The notes beneath the pieces were generated by a model that worked only from the letters and a program-made list of their open reading frames with translations, was not told the origin of the DNA and ran no database searches. Shown piece after piece: positions 56,581 through 64,000 of a DNA stretch of 64,000 nt; position 1 is the first letter of the stretch, and each line of letters starts with the position of its first letter. This DNA comes from Kriegella aquimaris (GTDB lineage Bacteria; Bacteroidota; Bacteroidia; Flavobacteriales; Flavobacteriaceae), in contig NZ_FNGV01000011.1 of NCBI RefSeq assembly GCF_900103215.1, forward strand, positions 62,001 to 126,000. Reading direction: 5' to 3'. The position numbers and the translations under genes were made by a program.

Positions 56581-59295
56581 ATGAAAAAATCACAGTTTCA
56601 CGTTTCATTAGCGTTAAGTGTCTTGGTCTTTATATCGGCCTGTACGGGTGAAAAAGAACCGCCTCCGGCGTTGACCTATACCGAAGGTACACCACGGGTT
56701 CAGTTACCATTGAGTCCGGAAGATTCTCAAAAACACATTCAACTCCCAGAGGGTTTTACTGCCGAGTTGTTTGCTGCCGAGCCGAATATTATTAATCCCA
56801 TTGCTTTTACTTGGGACGAAAGGGGAAGGCTTTGGGTCGTACAATCGAAAGATTATCCCCATGGTCTGAGCAATGACGTTGGTGGTGACCGTATTACGAT
56901 ATGCGAAGATACAGATGGCGATGGCGAGGCGGATAAGTTTATTGATTTTGCGACCGATCAAAGTCTGTCGACAGGAATAACCGTTGTCAAAGGTGGGGTT
57001 ATTGTCGCCCAGGCGCCTGAAATGGTGTTTTTACAAGATACCGACGGCGATGATAAAATGGACAAACGCACGGTGCTTTTTGATGGGTTCGGAACTTTTG
57101 ATACGCATGCCGGTCCTTCCAGTTTGCGATACGGTCTTGATAATGCAATCTGGGGATCCGTAGGCTATTCTGGTTTTGAAAATCAATTTCAAGGAGCTCC
57201 CGTTAATTTTAAAATGGGCGTCTATCGATTCGCAAAAGATGGTTCCTTTTTGCAGCCTGTAGGTCAGTTTAACAACAATACCTGGGGGCTGGGATTCAAT
57301 GAGAACTTCGAAATTTTCGGATCCACGGCAAACAATAACCATTGTTGTTATGTGGGTATTCCTCTAAAATATTACGATTATTTAGATAAAATGCCCTCAT
57401 GGGGCCAAAATGCCGATTTCATTCAAGGGCATTACGAAATTTCCCCGGTTGATACGATTCCATTACAACAGGTCGATGTAAGAGGAGGCTATACGGCTGC
57501 TGCCGGAGCTAATTTTTATACGGCGAGAAACTATCCCGAGGAGTATCAAAATCAAATGTATGTAAGTGAGCCTACCGGTCATTTGGTGCATATTGCTAAA
57601 ATTATAAAGGATGGAGCGGGCTACAAGGAAGTAGACGGAGGCAACATTTTCGCCAGTACCGACGCGTGGACGGCTCCGGTGTTTGCGGAAACCGGTCCCG
57701 ATGGAAATATATGGGTCGCCGATTGGTATAATCCTGTAATTCAGCACAACCCTGACAAACGCGGAATGGATAACCAAATATGGAATGCAGATAAAGGGGA
57801 GGGAAATGCACACATCAACAAGCTTAGAGACTATGGCCACGGCCGTATTTATATTATAAGATATAAAGATGCAGATGAATCGGAAATTGAAAATTTGGCA
57901 AGGAATGATGACGAGACATTGTTGGCGGCATTGCAAAGTGATAATATGTTCTGGCGTACTACTGCGCAGCGCTTGATTGTGGAGGAGAAAAAAGTAGCAC
58001 TGATTCCCGAACTTATTGTTTTGGCGGAAAATGATAACAAGACGGACAAAAATGGACTGAATGCAGGTGCATTGCATGCACTGTGGACACTCGATGGGCT
58101 AGGCGCATTAAATGGTTCGAACGACAATGCCAACGCGGCAGTTACAAAGGCATTGTCAAGTAATTCCTATGCGGTTAAAAGAGCTGCGATTTCCTTATTA
58201 CCGGGGACGATGGAGGGGAGTGCGCACTTGGCAGAATCAGGACTTTTGACCGATGCAGATCCTAAAATACGATTAGCGGCAATCTTGAAGGCGGCAGAGT
58301 TGCCAGAATCAAGTGAACTGTATACCGAAATGGAAAAAGTATCGAACGACGCCTCCAATGTTGATGACAAATGGCTAAAATCCGCTATGAAGATTTATTT
58401 TAGAGAGCTCGACTATGAAACGGTCGCTGCTGCCTCGGTTGAAATTTTAGTGCCTTCCGCAGCAGAAAAGAAAGTGATGTGGAGTTACACGGAAGATAAA
58501 CCTGCCGATGATTGGATGTCGACCAATTTTGACGATAGTCCATGGAAAGAAGGAGAAGGGCTATTCGGCAGCACAAATACCGAACAGACAAAAACAAAAT
58601 GGACTTCAAGAGACATATGGCTGCGGCGTACAGTGAATATTGATGAAGAGCTGACAGAACCGGTACTCAAAATTTCCCATGACGATGATTACGAGGTATT
58701 TGTAAACGGCACACTCTTGATGGAAGAAAAAGGGGCTAGCGGTGATTATAAATATTTAAGGCTCAACGAAGAAAAAGGAAAGTTGTTTAAAAAAGGCAAG
58801 AACGTAATAGCAGTACATTGCCGAAATACGGGCGGAGAGCAATTTATTGACCTTGGAATTGGAAAAATCGGAAAAATCAAGGCCGATGTTACGCTGACCC
58901 TGAATACGGTCAGTCAAGAAATGGCATTCGATAAGAAAATTTTAAAGGCCCGAGCGGGTCAGACCGTTGAAATAAAATTGAATAACAAAGATCAAATGCC
59001 CCATAATCTTGTTGTGATACAATCTGGAAGCTTAGAATTTTTTGGCCCCATGGTCGATAGCTTTGTGACTAAACCTGAAGCGGAAAAGATGGGGTACGTG
59101 CCAAATTCTAGATACGTATTAGGAGCAACAGCGATGTTAGGGCCGGGTGAATCGGGATCGGTAATCATCAAACTGCCTGATACGCCAGGTCGATATCCAT
59201 TTGTTTGTACATTTCCCGGTCATTGGAGAATGATGCAGGGCGAAATTATAGTTACCGCTTCCGAATCAAATGGTTCAGGCGATACCGATGTTTAG
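56581..59295 (+). CDS. Sugar-dehydrogenase-like propeller / HEAT / beta-sandwich / cupredoxin lipoprotein
   Basis: A 904-residue lipoprotein (LVFISAC). Domains in order: a propeller (about 50-420) beginning IQLPEGFTAELFAAEPNIINPIAFTWDERGRLWVV in two pieces, with calcium-type DTDGDGEADKF and DTDGDDKMDKR; a HEAT-like helical part (about 435-620); a jelly-roll (about 640-765: DIWLRRTVNI, VFVNGTLL, VIAVHCRNTGG); and a C-terminal cupredoxin (about 775-895) with ligands in MPHNLVVIQ and FVCTFPGHWRMMQG, azurin-like. No CxxCH heme site. It mirrors the protein at 48650, where the cupredoxin is at the other end. ThuA follows 51 bases later. The substrate is unknown. Confidence 0.82.
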   Translation: MKKSQFHVSLALSVLVFISACTGEKEPPPALTYTEGTPRVQLPLSPEDSQKHIQLPEGFTAELFAAEPNIINPIAFTWDERGRLWVVQSKDYPHGLSNDVGGDRITICEDTDGDGEADKFIDFATDQSLSTGITVVKGGVIVAQAPEMVFLQDTDGDDKMDKRTVLFDGFGTFDTHAGPSSLRYGLDNAIWGSVGYSGFENQFQGAPVNFKMGVYRFAKDGSFLQPVGQFNNNTWGLGFNENFEIFGSTANNNHCCYVGIPLKYYDYLDKMPSWGQNADFIQGHYEISPVDTIPLQQVDVRGGYTAAAGANFYTARNYPEEYQNQMYVSEPTGHLVHIAKIIKDGAGYKEVDGGNIFASTDAWTAPVFAETGPDGNIWVADWYNPVIQHNPDKRGMDNQIWNADKGEGNAHINKLRDYGHGRIYIIRYKDADESEIENLARNDDETLLAALQSDNMFWRTTAQRLIVEEKKVALIPELIVLAENDNKTDKNGLNAGALHALWTLDGLGALNGSNDNANAAVTKALSSNSYAVKRAAISLLPGTMEGSAHLAESGLLTDADPKIRLAAILKAAELPESSELYTEMEKVSNDASNVDDKWLKSAMKIYFRELDYETVAAASVEILVPSAAEKKVMWSYTEDKPADDWMSTNFDDSPWKEGEGLFGSTNTEQTKTKWTSRDIWLRRTVNIDEELTEPVLKISHDDDYEVFVNGTLLMEEKGASGDYKYLRLNEEKGKLFKKGKNVIAVHCRNTGGEQFIDLGIGKIGKIKADVTLTLNTVSQEMAFDKKILKARAGQTVEIKLNNKDQMPHNLVVIQSGSLEFFGPMVDSFVTKPEAEKMGYVPNSRYVLGATAMLGPGESGSVIIKLPDTPGRYPFVCTFPGHWRMMQGEIIVTASESNGSGDTDV

Positions 59296-59346
59296 AAACG
59301 ATTGAAATGTACATAAAAAATATATTGAACAGTTAATAAGTATAAA

Positions 59347-60102
59347 ATGAAGAAATTAACGATTGTATTATTGGTATGGGGGATGGCAATTGGTTGCAAG
59401 ACCCAAAAATTACCGATGGCTTATAAAACGGATACATCAGCCGGACATTTTGTTTCCACTAAAAAGAATGCCGTAAAAATTGCCGTAACAGGTGGTGGTG
59501 GTTCACATGATTTTCTGAAATTCTTCGGTATGGCCGATGGAGAAATTATGAGTCAAAACGGAAGCAATACGGTTATCTATACCGAAGATGTTGGAGAGAT
59601 GGGGGCATTGGTGCCGGCAGTAGATGTTTTGATGCTGACCAATAACCAGCCCTTGGACGCTACAGCAAAAAATGCCATTTTCACCCAAGTAAACAACGGA
59701 AAATTGAACATGCTGATTTATCACCCAAGTACCTGGTATAATTGGGAAGATTGGCCCGAATACAACAAGCAATTGGTTGGCGGAGGTTCTCGGTCGCATG
59801 AAAAGCTACAGGAATTTGAAGTCATTGTAACGAAGCCCGACCATCCCATAATGAAAGGTGTTCCCGCCAATTTTAGAATCGTCGATGAATTGTACCGTTG
59901 GGAAAAAGATTCCCAGGGTACGGAAATTGAAGTGCTGGCCATTGGCAAAGGAATTGAGTCGGGAGAAGAGTTTCCTGTAGTATGGATTGTAAAACACCCC
60001 AAAGCAAAAATAATCGGAAATACCCTAGGGCATGACGAAAGAGCACATGGACTTAAAGCCTATCAAACCCTCCTTAAAAATAGTTTGGACTGGGTTAAAT
60101 AG
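59347..60102 (+). CDS. ThuA-like domain lipoprotein
   Basis: A 251-residue lipoprotein (MAIGC at residues 13-17). The class-I-amidotransferase-like fold is shown by KIAVTGGGGSHDF, DVLMLTNNQPLD, MLIYHPSTWYNWEDWPEYNKQLVGGGSRSHEK, DHPIMKGVPANFRIVDELYRW and GNTLGHDERAH. In rhizobia ThuA works with the dehydrogenase ThuB in forming 3-keto derivatives of disaccharides. Here it is the last gene of the rightward unit, directly after a dehydrogenase-like lipoprotein, which supports a role in oxidised sugars. The exact reaction is not established. Confidence 0.85.
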   Translation: MKKLTIVLLVWGMAIGCKTQKLPMAYKTDTSAGHFVSTKKNAVKIAVTGGGGSHDFLKFFGMADGEIMSQNGSNTVIYTEDVGEMGALVPAVDVLMLTNNQPLDATAKNAIFTQVNNGKLNMLIYHPSTWYNWEDWPEYNKQLVGGGSRSHEKLQEFEVIVTKPDHPIMKGVPANFRIVDELYRWEKDSQGTEIEVLAIGKGIESGEEFPVVWIVKHPKAKIIGNTLGHDERAHGLKAYQTLLKNSLDWVK

Positions 60103-60159
60103 GAGTGATGGGCAATGATTAAACCTTACTTTTCAAGCAGCACAAATCATTTTTGTATT

Positions 60160-61626
60160 TTACAATCGATCCGTATTAAAAGGTGATGTCGGTACGTCAC
60201 CTTTTATTTTTTCAGTTAAGGTTGTCTTTAATTCGTGGATGACTTCGGTATAATCAGGGTTTGAAGCAAGGTTATTAAATTCTTCCGGATCCGTAGAATG
60301 ATCGTACAGCTCGGTTCCAAGTTCACCTTTGTTCCAATCTGTATAACGCCATCTATCGGTTCTCAGACTTCTTCCTGTAAAAGGTTCATCATCACCAGGT
60401 CTTAGTATTTGGGTAAATGCTGTTCCTTCCCATTTTTGCTTCGGATTTTCGAGTAAGGGAACCAAACTTCGCCCATCTTGTTCCCCGGGAATCGGCAAAT
60501 TGCAGAGTGCCGCAATGGTAGGATAGATATCGACGAATTCTACAATTTGGTCACTTTTTATACCGTTACCTTTAGCATTGGGATTGTATATGATCAATGG
60601 TGCATTCGCCGATTCTTCGAATAGGGTACGTTTCTGCCATATCCCGTTATGCTCCCCGAGATGATAGCCGTGATCGCTCCATAAAACTATGATGGTATTA
60701 TCGGCAAGTCCTTGTTCGGTGAGTGCATCTAAAATTTTTCCTATCTGTGCATCGACAAAAGAGACACTGGCATAATAGGCTTGCATGGCTTCCAAGCAGA
60801 CGGCTTCGCTTAATCCGTAATTTGAAATAGGATTATTATGTGCAAAAGCAGCGGCCGGAATATCATGGCGGTCATCGGCGGGAAAAGCGGGCAATTGTAA
60901 TGAATCGATAGGGTATAGGTCGAAATAATGTTTTGGAGCAACGTAGGGTGTGTGTGGTCTAAAAAATCCGACACCCAGAAAAAAGGGGTTATCTTTCTTT
61001 TTTTTGAGGAATTCAATCGCGATATCAGCGGTCATACCGTCGGTTTGTTCCCCATCTTTTCCATCTGCCTTTAACCAGCTGAGCGCTGCACTTATCTTTT
61101 TATGGGGTTCGGCATTGGTAATTAGGTTTTCTTCTTCCGTATCTCGACCCTTGGGGTTAAAGACTTCGTCCCATGATTGGGGGTCGTCCAAACCATTTGT
61201 GCCAATACCTGCGGGTACATTGTAATGGTAGAGTTTGCCAACTCTTCCTGCCCACCATCCGTTTTGACGGAAAAGCTGGGGAAGGGTAACTACATCAGGT
61301 ACTTCGTCTCGAAAATGACGGTCTAAATCATATACTTTGATTACATCAGGGCGCAACCCCGTGAGCACCGAGGCTCGTGTCGGGTTACACAAAGGAAGTT
61401 GGCAATACGCATTATTGAATTGAACACCCATTGCAGCCAATCGGTCAAAGTTCGGTGTCTTAGCCAAAGGATTCCCGTAACTATTCACTTTTGAAGCAAG
61501 GTCGTCAACGGCAATGAATAGAATATTTGGTCGATTTTCTATAGGAGTTTGGCATCCTGGCAATAAGATGGCACAAACCAAGGATAACGAGATTAATTGT
61601 AATTTTCTGTTTAAATCAAATATCAT
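60160..61626 (-). CDS. S1_7-like sulfatase lipoprotein
   Basis: A 488-residue leftward sulfatase with lipoprotein signal (AILLPGC). The metal strand is [10 protein letters not shown] and the maturation site is C80-N-P-T-R in [21 protein letters not shown], as in iduronate-2-sulfatase-like proteins. [32 protein letters not shown] is the later metal loop. It resembles the sulfatase at 15303 in motif pattern, though it keeps [14 protein letters not shown], closer to the usual S1_7 form. Its last codons contain the facing terminator. It may be controlled by the palindromes at 61693-61739. Confidence 0.9.
   Translation of the reverse strand: MIFDLNRKLQLISLSLVCAILLPGCQTPIENRPNILFIAVDDLASKVNSYGNPLAKTPNFDRLAAMGVQFNNAYCQLPLCNPTRASVLTGLRPDVIKVYDLDRHFRDEVPDVVTLPQLFRQNGWWAGRVGKLYHYNVPAGIGTNGLDDPQSWDEVFNPKGRDTEEENLITNAEPHKKISAALSWLKADGKDGEQTDGMTADIAIEFLKKKKDNPFFLGVGFFRPHTPYVAPKHYFDLYPIDSLQLPAFPADDRHDIPAAAFAHNNPISNYGLSEAVCLEAMQAYYASVSFVDAQIGKILDALTEQGLADNTIIVLWSDHGYHLGEHNGIWQKRTLFEESANAPLIIYNPNAKGNGIKSDQIVEFVDIYPTIAALCNLPIPGEQDGRSLVPLLENPKQKWEGTAFTQILRPGDDEPFTGRSLRTDRWRYTDWNKGELGTELYDHSTDPEEFNNLASNPDYTEVIHELKTTLTEKIKGDVPTSPFNTDRL
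60178..60212 (+). terminator. Rho-independent terminator for the ThuA unit, lying inside the facing gene
   Basis: AAAAGGTGA (60178-60186) pairs with TCACCTTTT (60197-60205), with three more inner pairs and a four-base loop, followed by ATTTTTT. It reads rightward. It falls in the last codons of the leftward sulfatase, so the same bases encode that protein's C-terminal GDVPTSPF. Confidence 0.7.
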
Positions 61627-61692
61627 GGCCGCTGTTTGAGCTGTAAGATAACCCTTTTTAAAAAACGCAATTCGGTGATTTTTAGGAATTTC

Positions 61693-61739
61693 CTTTAGAG
61701 TCCTAAACTAAATTTACGTATTGCTTTAGAATTCTAAAG
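61693..61739. promoter_or_regulatory. Tandem palindromic operator candidates between divergent sulfatase and yihY
   Basis: A perfect 16-base palindrome CTTTAGAATTCTAAAG is at 61724-61739. A second copy, CTTTAGAGTCCTAAA, starts at 61693 with changes at the centre and at the end. The starts are 31 bases apart. The sites lie 67-113 bases upstream of the leftward sulfatase start. Confidence 0.6.
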
Positions 61740-61836
61740 TCCGATAAGGGGTACTCCAGTGATTACGAACAATAATTATCGCAATACGATTAATATAATG
61801 CCAGGGGACCCGTACATTTAACCAAAATCTGTGGTT

Positions 61837-62763
61837 ATGAAGGGTAATGCCCGATCTAAATTCAAGTTTTCCGATTTTCCTTCTTTACTGGTTGAAACTT
61901 ATAAGGCCTGGGATTCCGATAATCCGTTTCGACTCAGTGCGGTTGTAGCTTATTACGCCGTACTCTCGCTACCGGGGCTTTTGGTAATCATTATCAATCT
62001 TGTGGGTTCGGTATGGGGAGTTGAAATCGTTCAAGGTCAATTGACCAGTGAGATTTCAGGAGCCTTGGGAAGGGACGCCGCTGATGCCATTCAATCTATG
62101 ATGATAGAAACCCAAAATCATGACAAAAGCACTATGGCCACAATTTTGGGTATTGGTACCTTAGTCTTCGGAGCTACCGGCGTCTTTTATCATTTACAAT
62201 TGTCACTTAATCAAATATGGGAAATCAAAGCCGGTTCCAACGCCAGTATAAAGAAGATGTTTTTTGATAGGGCGCGAAGTTTTGCATTTATATTAGTTAT
62301 AGGTTTTCTGTTGCTAGTAAGTTTTTTGATTACAACTGCCATCTCTGTCTTGAACAATTACATTCGAAGTATTCTGCCCGATGTTATTGTATATATCGCC
62401 TATATAATTGATATAGCGGTGTCAATAGGCATTATAACAGTTCTTTTTGCACTGATTTTCAGGTACTTGCCCGATGCGAAGATACGATGGAAAACCGTTT
62501 GGATCGGCTCACTCATTACGTCAATACTTTTTGTCCTCGGAAAATCTTTATTAGGCGTATATTTTGGGGAAGCCAATCCCGGGTCTACTTATGGCGCCGC
62601 AGGAACCATTGTTTTAGTACTCCTTTGGGTTTCATATTCGTGTTTGATATTGTTTTTTGGTGCCGAATTCACTTTTGTTTATGCAAAAAGATATGGACTT
62701 GGTATTGAACCAAGCGACATTGCAGAGAAAATAGAAGTCAAAAAAGGGGATGCGAAGGTTTAG
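61837..62763 (+). CDS. YihY/BrkB-family inner-membrane protein
   Basis: A 308-residue protein (ATG at 61837; a GTG six bases upstream is in frame). Six hydrophobic helices and the family phrases LSAVVAYYAVLSLPGLLVIIINLVG in two pieces, FGATGVFYHLQLSLNQIW, RYLPDAKIRWKTVWIGSLITSILFVLGKSLLGVYFG and TYGAAGTIVLVLLWVSYSCLILFFGAEFTFVYAKRYG are seen. Function is not established; the old name ribonuclease BN is a misnomer. It marks the return to general chromosome after the utilization locus. Confidence 0.92.
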   Translation: MKGNARSKFKFSDFPSLLVETYKAWDSDNPFRLSAVVAYYAVLSLPGLLVIIINLVGSVWGVEIVQGQLTSEISGALGRDAADAIQSMMIETQNHDKSTMATILGIGTLVFGATGVFYHLQLSLNQIWEIKAGSNASIKKMFFDRARSFAFILVIGFLLLVSFLITTAISVLNNYIRSILPDVIVYIAYIIDIAVSIGIITVLFALIFRYLPDAKIRWKTVWIGSLITSILFVLGKSLLGVYFGEANPGSTYGAAGTIVLVLLWVSYSCLILFFGAEFTFVYAKRYGLGIEPSDIAEKIEVKKGDAKV

Positions 62764-62915
62764 GGTATACTCCGAAAGCACCCACCTGAAGGAATAAGAA
62801 TATAAAAAGGACTGCTCTGGAAGCTATATTTCCAAATGCATAAAAATTCTAAAATTGATACCTTTTTTTTATAAATAAATCAGGAAAAGGAAACGTATCG
62901 GTATAGCGGTCATAC

Positions 62916-62947
62916 AAAAAAAGTCCCCAGCCGAAGCTAGGGACTTT
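62916..62947 (-). terminator. Rho-independent terminator with UUCG loop for the CsbD-like gene
   Basis: Read leftward, an 8-base stem (62940-62947 with 62920-62927), one mismatch and a 3-base inner stem AGC/GCT close a TTCG tetraloop, followed by a run of T (A tract at 62916-62922 on the + strand). It lies 26 bases after the csbD stop. Confidence 0.85.
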
Positions 62948-62973
62948 ATCCAACACCAATCAAAAAATGGTTT

Positions 62974-63159
62974 CTACCACTCTTCAATCTCCCTTTTAAT
63001 TTCCTCTTTCTTTTTTCCAGTTTTTTCCTGGAGTTTACCTAACATTTCGTCAAACTTTCCTTCGGCAAAGGTGACGTCGTTATCGGTAACATCTCCATAT
63101 TTCTGTTTGAACTTACCTTTAATTTGTTTCCATTTGCCTTCTAACTGATCACTATTCAT
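62974..63159 (-). CDS. CsbD-like stress protein
   Basis: A 61-residue, highly charged protein. The opening MNSDQLEGKWKQIKGKFKQKYGD and the EGKFDEMLGKLQEKTGK repeat match the CsbD family of small stress-induced proteins. It is monocistronic, with its own terminator at 62916. The biochemical role is unknown. Confidence 0.9.
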   Translation of the reverse strand: MNSDQLEGKWKQIKGKFKQKYGDVTDNDVTFAEGKFDEMLGKLQEKTGKKKEEIKREIEEW

Positions 63160-63423
63160 AGTTTCTAATATTTTGGGTTAATAAATTATTAATTACTTCC
63201 TCTAAAGTATGTACATTTTAGAATCAAAATTGACTGTTTCAAACGAATTTTTGACGTGAACAAATTAGGGTAAAACAGTTGGCCAAAGAGTGGGTTTATA
63301 CCTACCTTTTGGGATAATAATAGGATTGAATGGATTAAAGGGCTCTGCGGATATTTAATAAACTTTGATGCTTATTTTAATGTATTTTAGTTATAACCGA
63401 TTTTTTAATTAAATTATCTGATA

Positions 63424-63663
63424 ATGCCAAATTCAAGTATAAAAAACGAGGCACAATATGAGGCACTGCGTGACAAAGGATATAGCAAGCAAAAGGCAGC
63501 ACGTATTGCCAACACTCCTGAATCAGGGGAAAGGGGCGGCAAAGCAAAGCCTTATGAAGAATGGACAAAGAGTGAACTTTATAGTCAAGCCAAGAACGTG
63601 GGTTTAGAAGGTCGTTCTAAAATGAATAAGAGCGAACTGATGGAAGCCTTGAGAAATAATTAA
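63424..63663 (+). CDS. Small basic protein with Rho-N/SAP-like C-terminal segment (DUF7218-like)
   Basis: A 79-residue protein. The first half (IKNEAQYEALRDKGYSKQKAARIANTP) is a short helical region seen in small conserved bacterial proteins, and the second half (WTKSELYSQAKNVGLEGRSKMNKSELMEALRNN) is the helix-turn-helix of Rho N-terminal/SAP-like domains, which bind nucleic acids. Function unknown. It ends 20 bases before the next gene. Confidence 0.8.
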   Translation: MPNSSIKNEAQYEALRDKGYSKQKAARIANTPESGERGGKAKPYEEWTKSELYSQAKNVGLEGRSKMNKSELMEALRNN

Positions 63664-63683
63664 ATTAGATAGAACTTGACATT

Positions 63684-64000
63684 ATGAAGTTTATAGATTC
63701 AAATGTAATAAGACAAATTTTTGTATTACTACTGATTGTAATATTGGGCGGCTTGATATTCCATGCTATGCTACCCTATCTTTCGGGTGTTCTTGGCGCA
63801 GTAACTATTTATGTGCTTTTACGGAGGCCCATGTCAAAATTGGTCAAAAAAGGTTGGAACTCCAATGTTGCAGCGGCCCTTTTGTTACTACTTTCCTTTG
63901 TTTGCATATTGGTGCCTGTAGCAAGTGTTGTACTCTTATTGGGTAATAAAGTAGGGGAAGCGGTCGATAATTCGGAGCGGGTCGTCGAGGCGGTAAAGCA
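63684..64000 (+). CDS. AI-2E (PerM) family transporter, 3' truncated
   Basis: Translation from the ATG at 63684 gives 105 residues before the window ends. It begins MKFIDSNVIRQIFVLLLIVI, with a second helix pair GLIFHAMLPYLSGVLGAVTIYVLL in two pieces, then RRPMSKLVKKGWN and AAALLLLLSFVCILVPVASVVLLL. The YLSGVLGAVTIYVLL/RP/L phrase is typical of AI-2E family permeases, normally about 350 residues. The remainder lies outside. Confidence 0.82.
   Translation, partial: MKFIDSNVIRQIFVLLLIVILGGLIFHAMLPYLSGVLGAVTIYVLLRRPMSKLVKKGWNSNVAAALLLLLSFVCILVPVASVVLLLGNKVGEAVDNSERVVEAVK

Noticed and set aside
62889-62900. GGAAACGTATCG, a partial match to the susC operator core
   Set aside because: Only 10 of 12 positions match, the palindrome is broken, and the nearby genes are housekeeping genes.
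1-64000. Insertion sequence, prophage, integrase or CRISPR array
   Set aside because: No transposase, integrase, phage structural gene or regularly spaced repeat was seen, so recent mobile-element transfer is not supported inside the window.

Overview
The window looks like chromosome from a marine Bacteroidota, most likely a flavobacterium that lives on red algae. The evidence is a SusC/SusD outer-membrane pair, many lipoprotein signal peptides, seven Cys-type S1 sulfatases and the complete four-enzyme route for 3,6-anhydro-D-galactose, the sugar peculiar to carrageenans. Base composition is AT-rich by eye. I see no RNA genes, insertion sequences, prophage or CRISPR array. I name no species.

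Region 1 (1-24938) is a carrageenan-type polysaccharide utilization locus. It starts with a cut-off TIM-barrel glycosidase-like gene and a sulfatase. Next come two permeases (GntP and RhaT families) and the catabolic run dauB-dauA-dauC-dauD: cycloisomerase, dehydrogenase, kinase and aldolase, which end at pyruvate and glyceraldehyde 3-phosphate. GH129 and GH127 exo-enzymes, a sugar-porter MFS permease and two sulfatases (S1_7-like and S1_19-like) follow, closed by a strong terminator at 18542. A LacI-family regulator then reads leftward, divergent from susC-susD, and the gap between them carries a perfect palindrome flanked by two degenerate copies, the likely operators. A GCAA-capped hairpin follows susD.

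Region 2 (25004-47413) is a long rightward run of 14 genes with short gaps or 4-base overlaps. It holds two FAD-dependent oxidoreductases (one exported, one apparently cytosolic), an unrecognised exported protein with a DxxSGAT flavinylation-like motif, a sodium/solute symporter, an esterase-like hydrolase, GH97, a GH43-like propeller, GH117, three sulfatases, a GH9-like protein that appears to have lost its catalytic base, a PhoD-type phosphoesterase and an aldose epimerase. It looks like a second saccharification module with an unusual redox component.

Region 3 (47459-61626) has several transcription units. Reading leftward are an FG-GAP protein, a cupredoxin/propeller/HEAT dehydrogenase-like lipoprotein and a DUF1080 (3-keto-glycoside hydrolase family) lipoprotein. 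Reading rightward are glycerate kinase, the two separated halves of a Tm-1-type protein (UPF0261 and PEP-hydrolase-like TIM barrel), a cupin, a second cupredoxin dehydrogenase-like lipoprotein and a ThuA-like lipoprotein. A leftward S1_7-like sulfatase ends the accessory region. Together these suggest oxidative, possibly 3-keto, sugar chemistry outside the cytoplasm; that is inference.

Region 4 (61640-64000) is ordinary chromosome: YihY/BrkB membrane protein, CsbD-like stress protein, a small Rho-N-like protein and the start of an AI-2E family transporter cut by the window edge.
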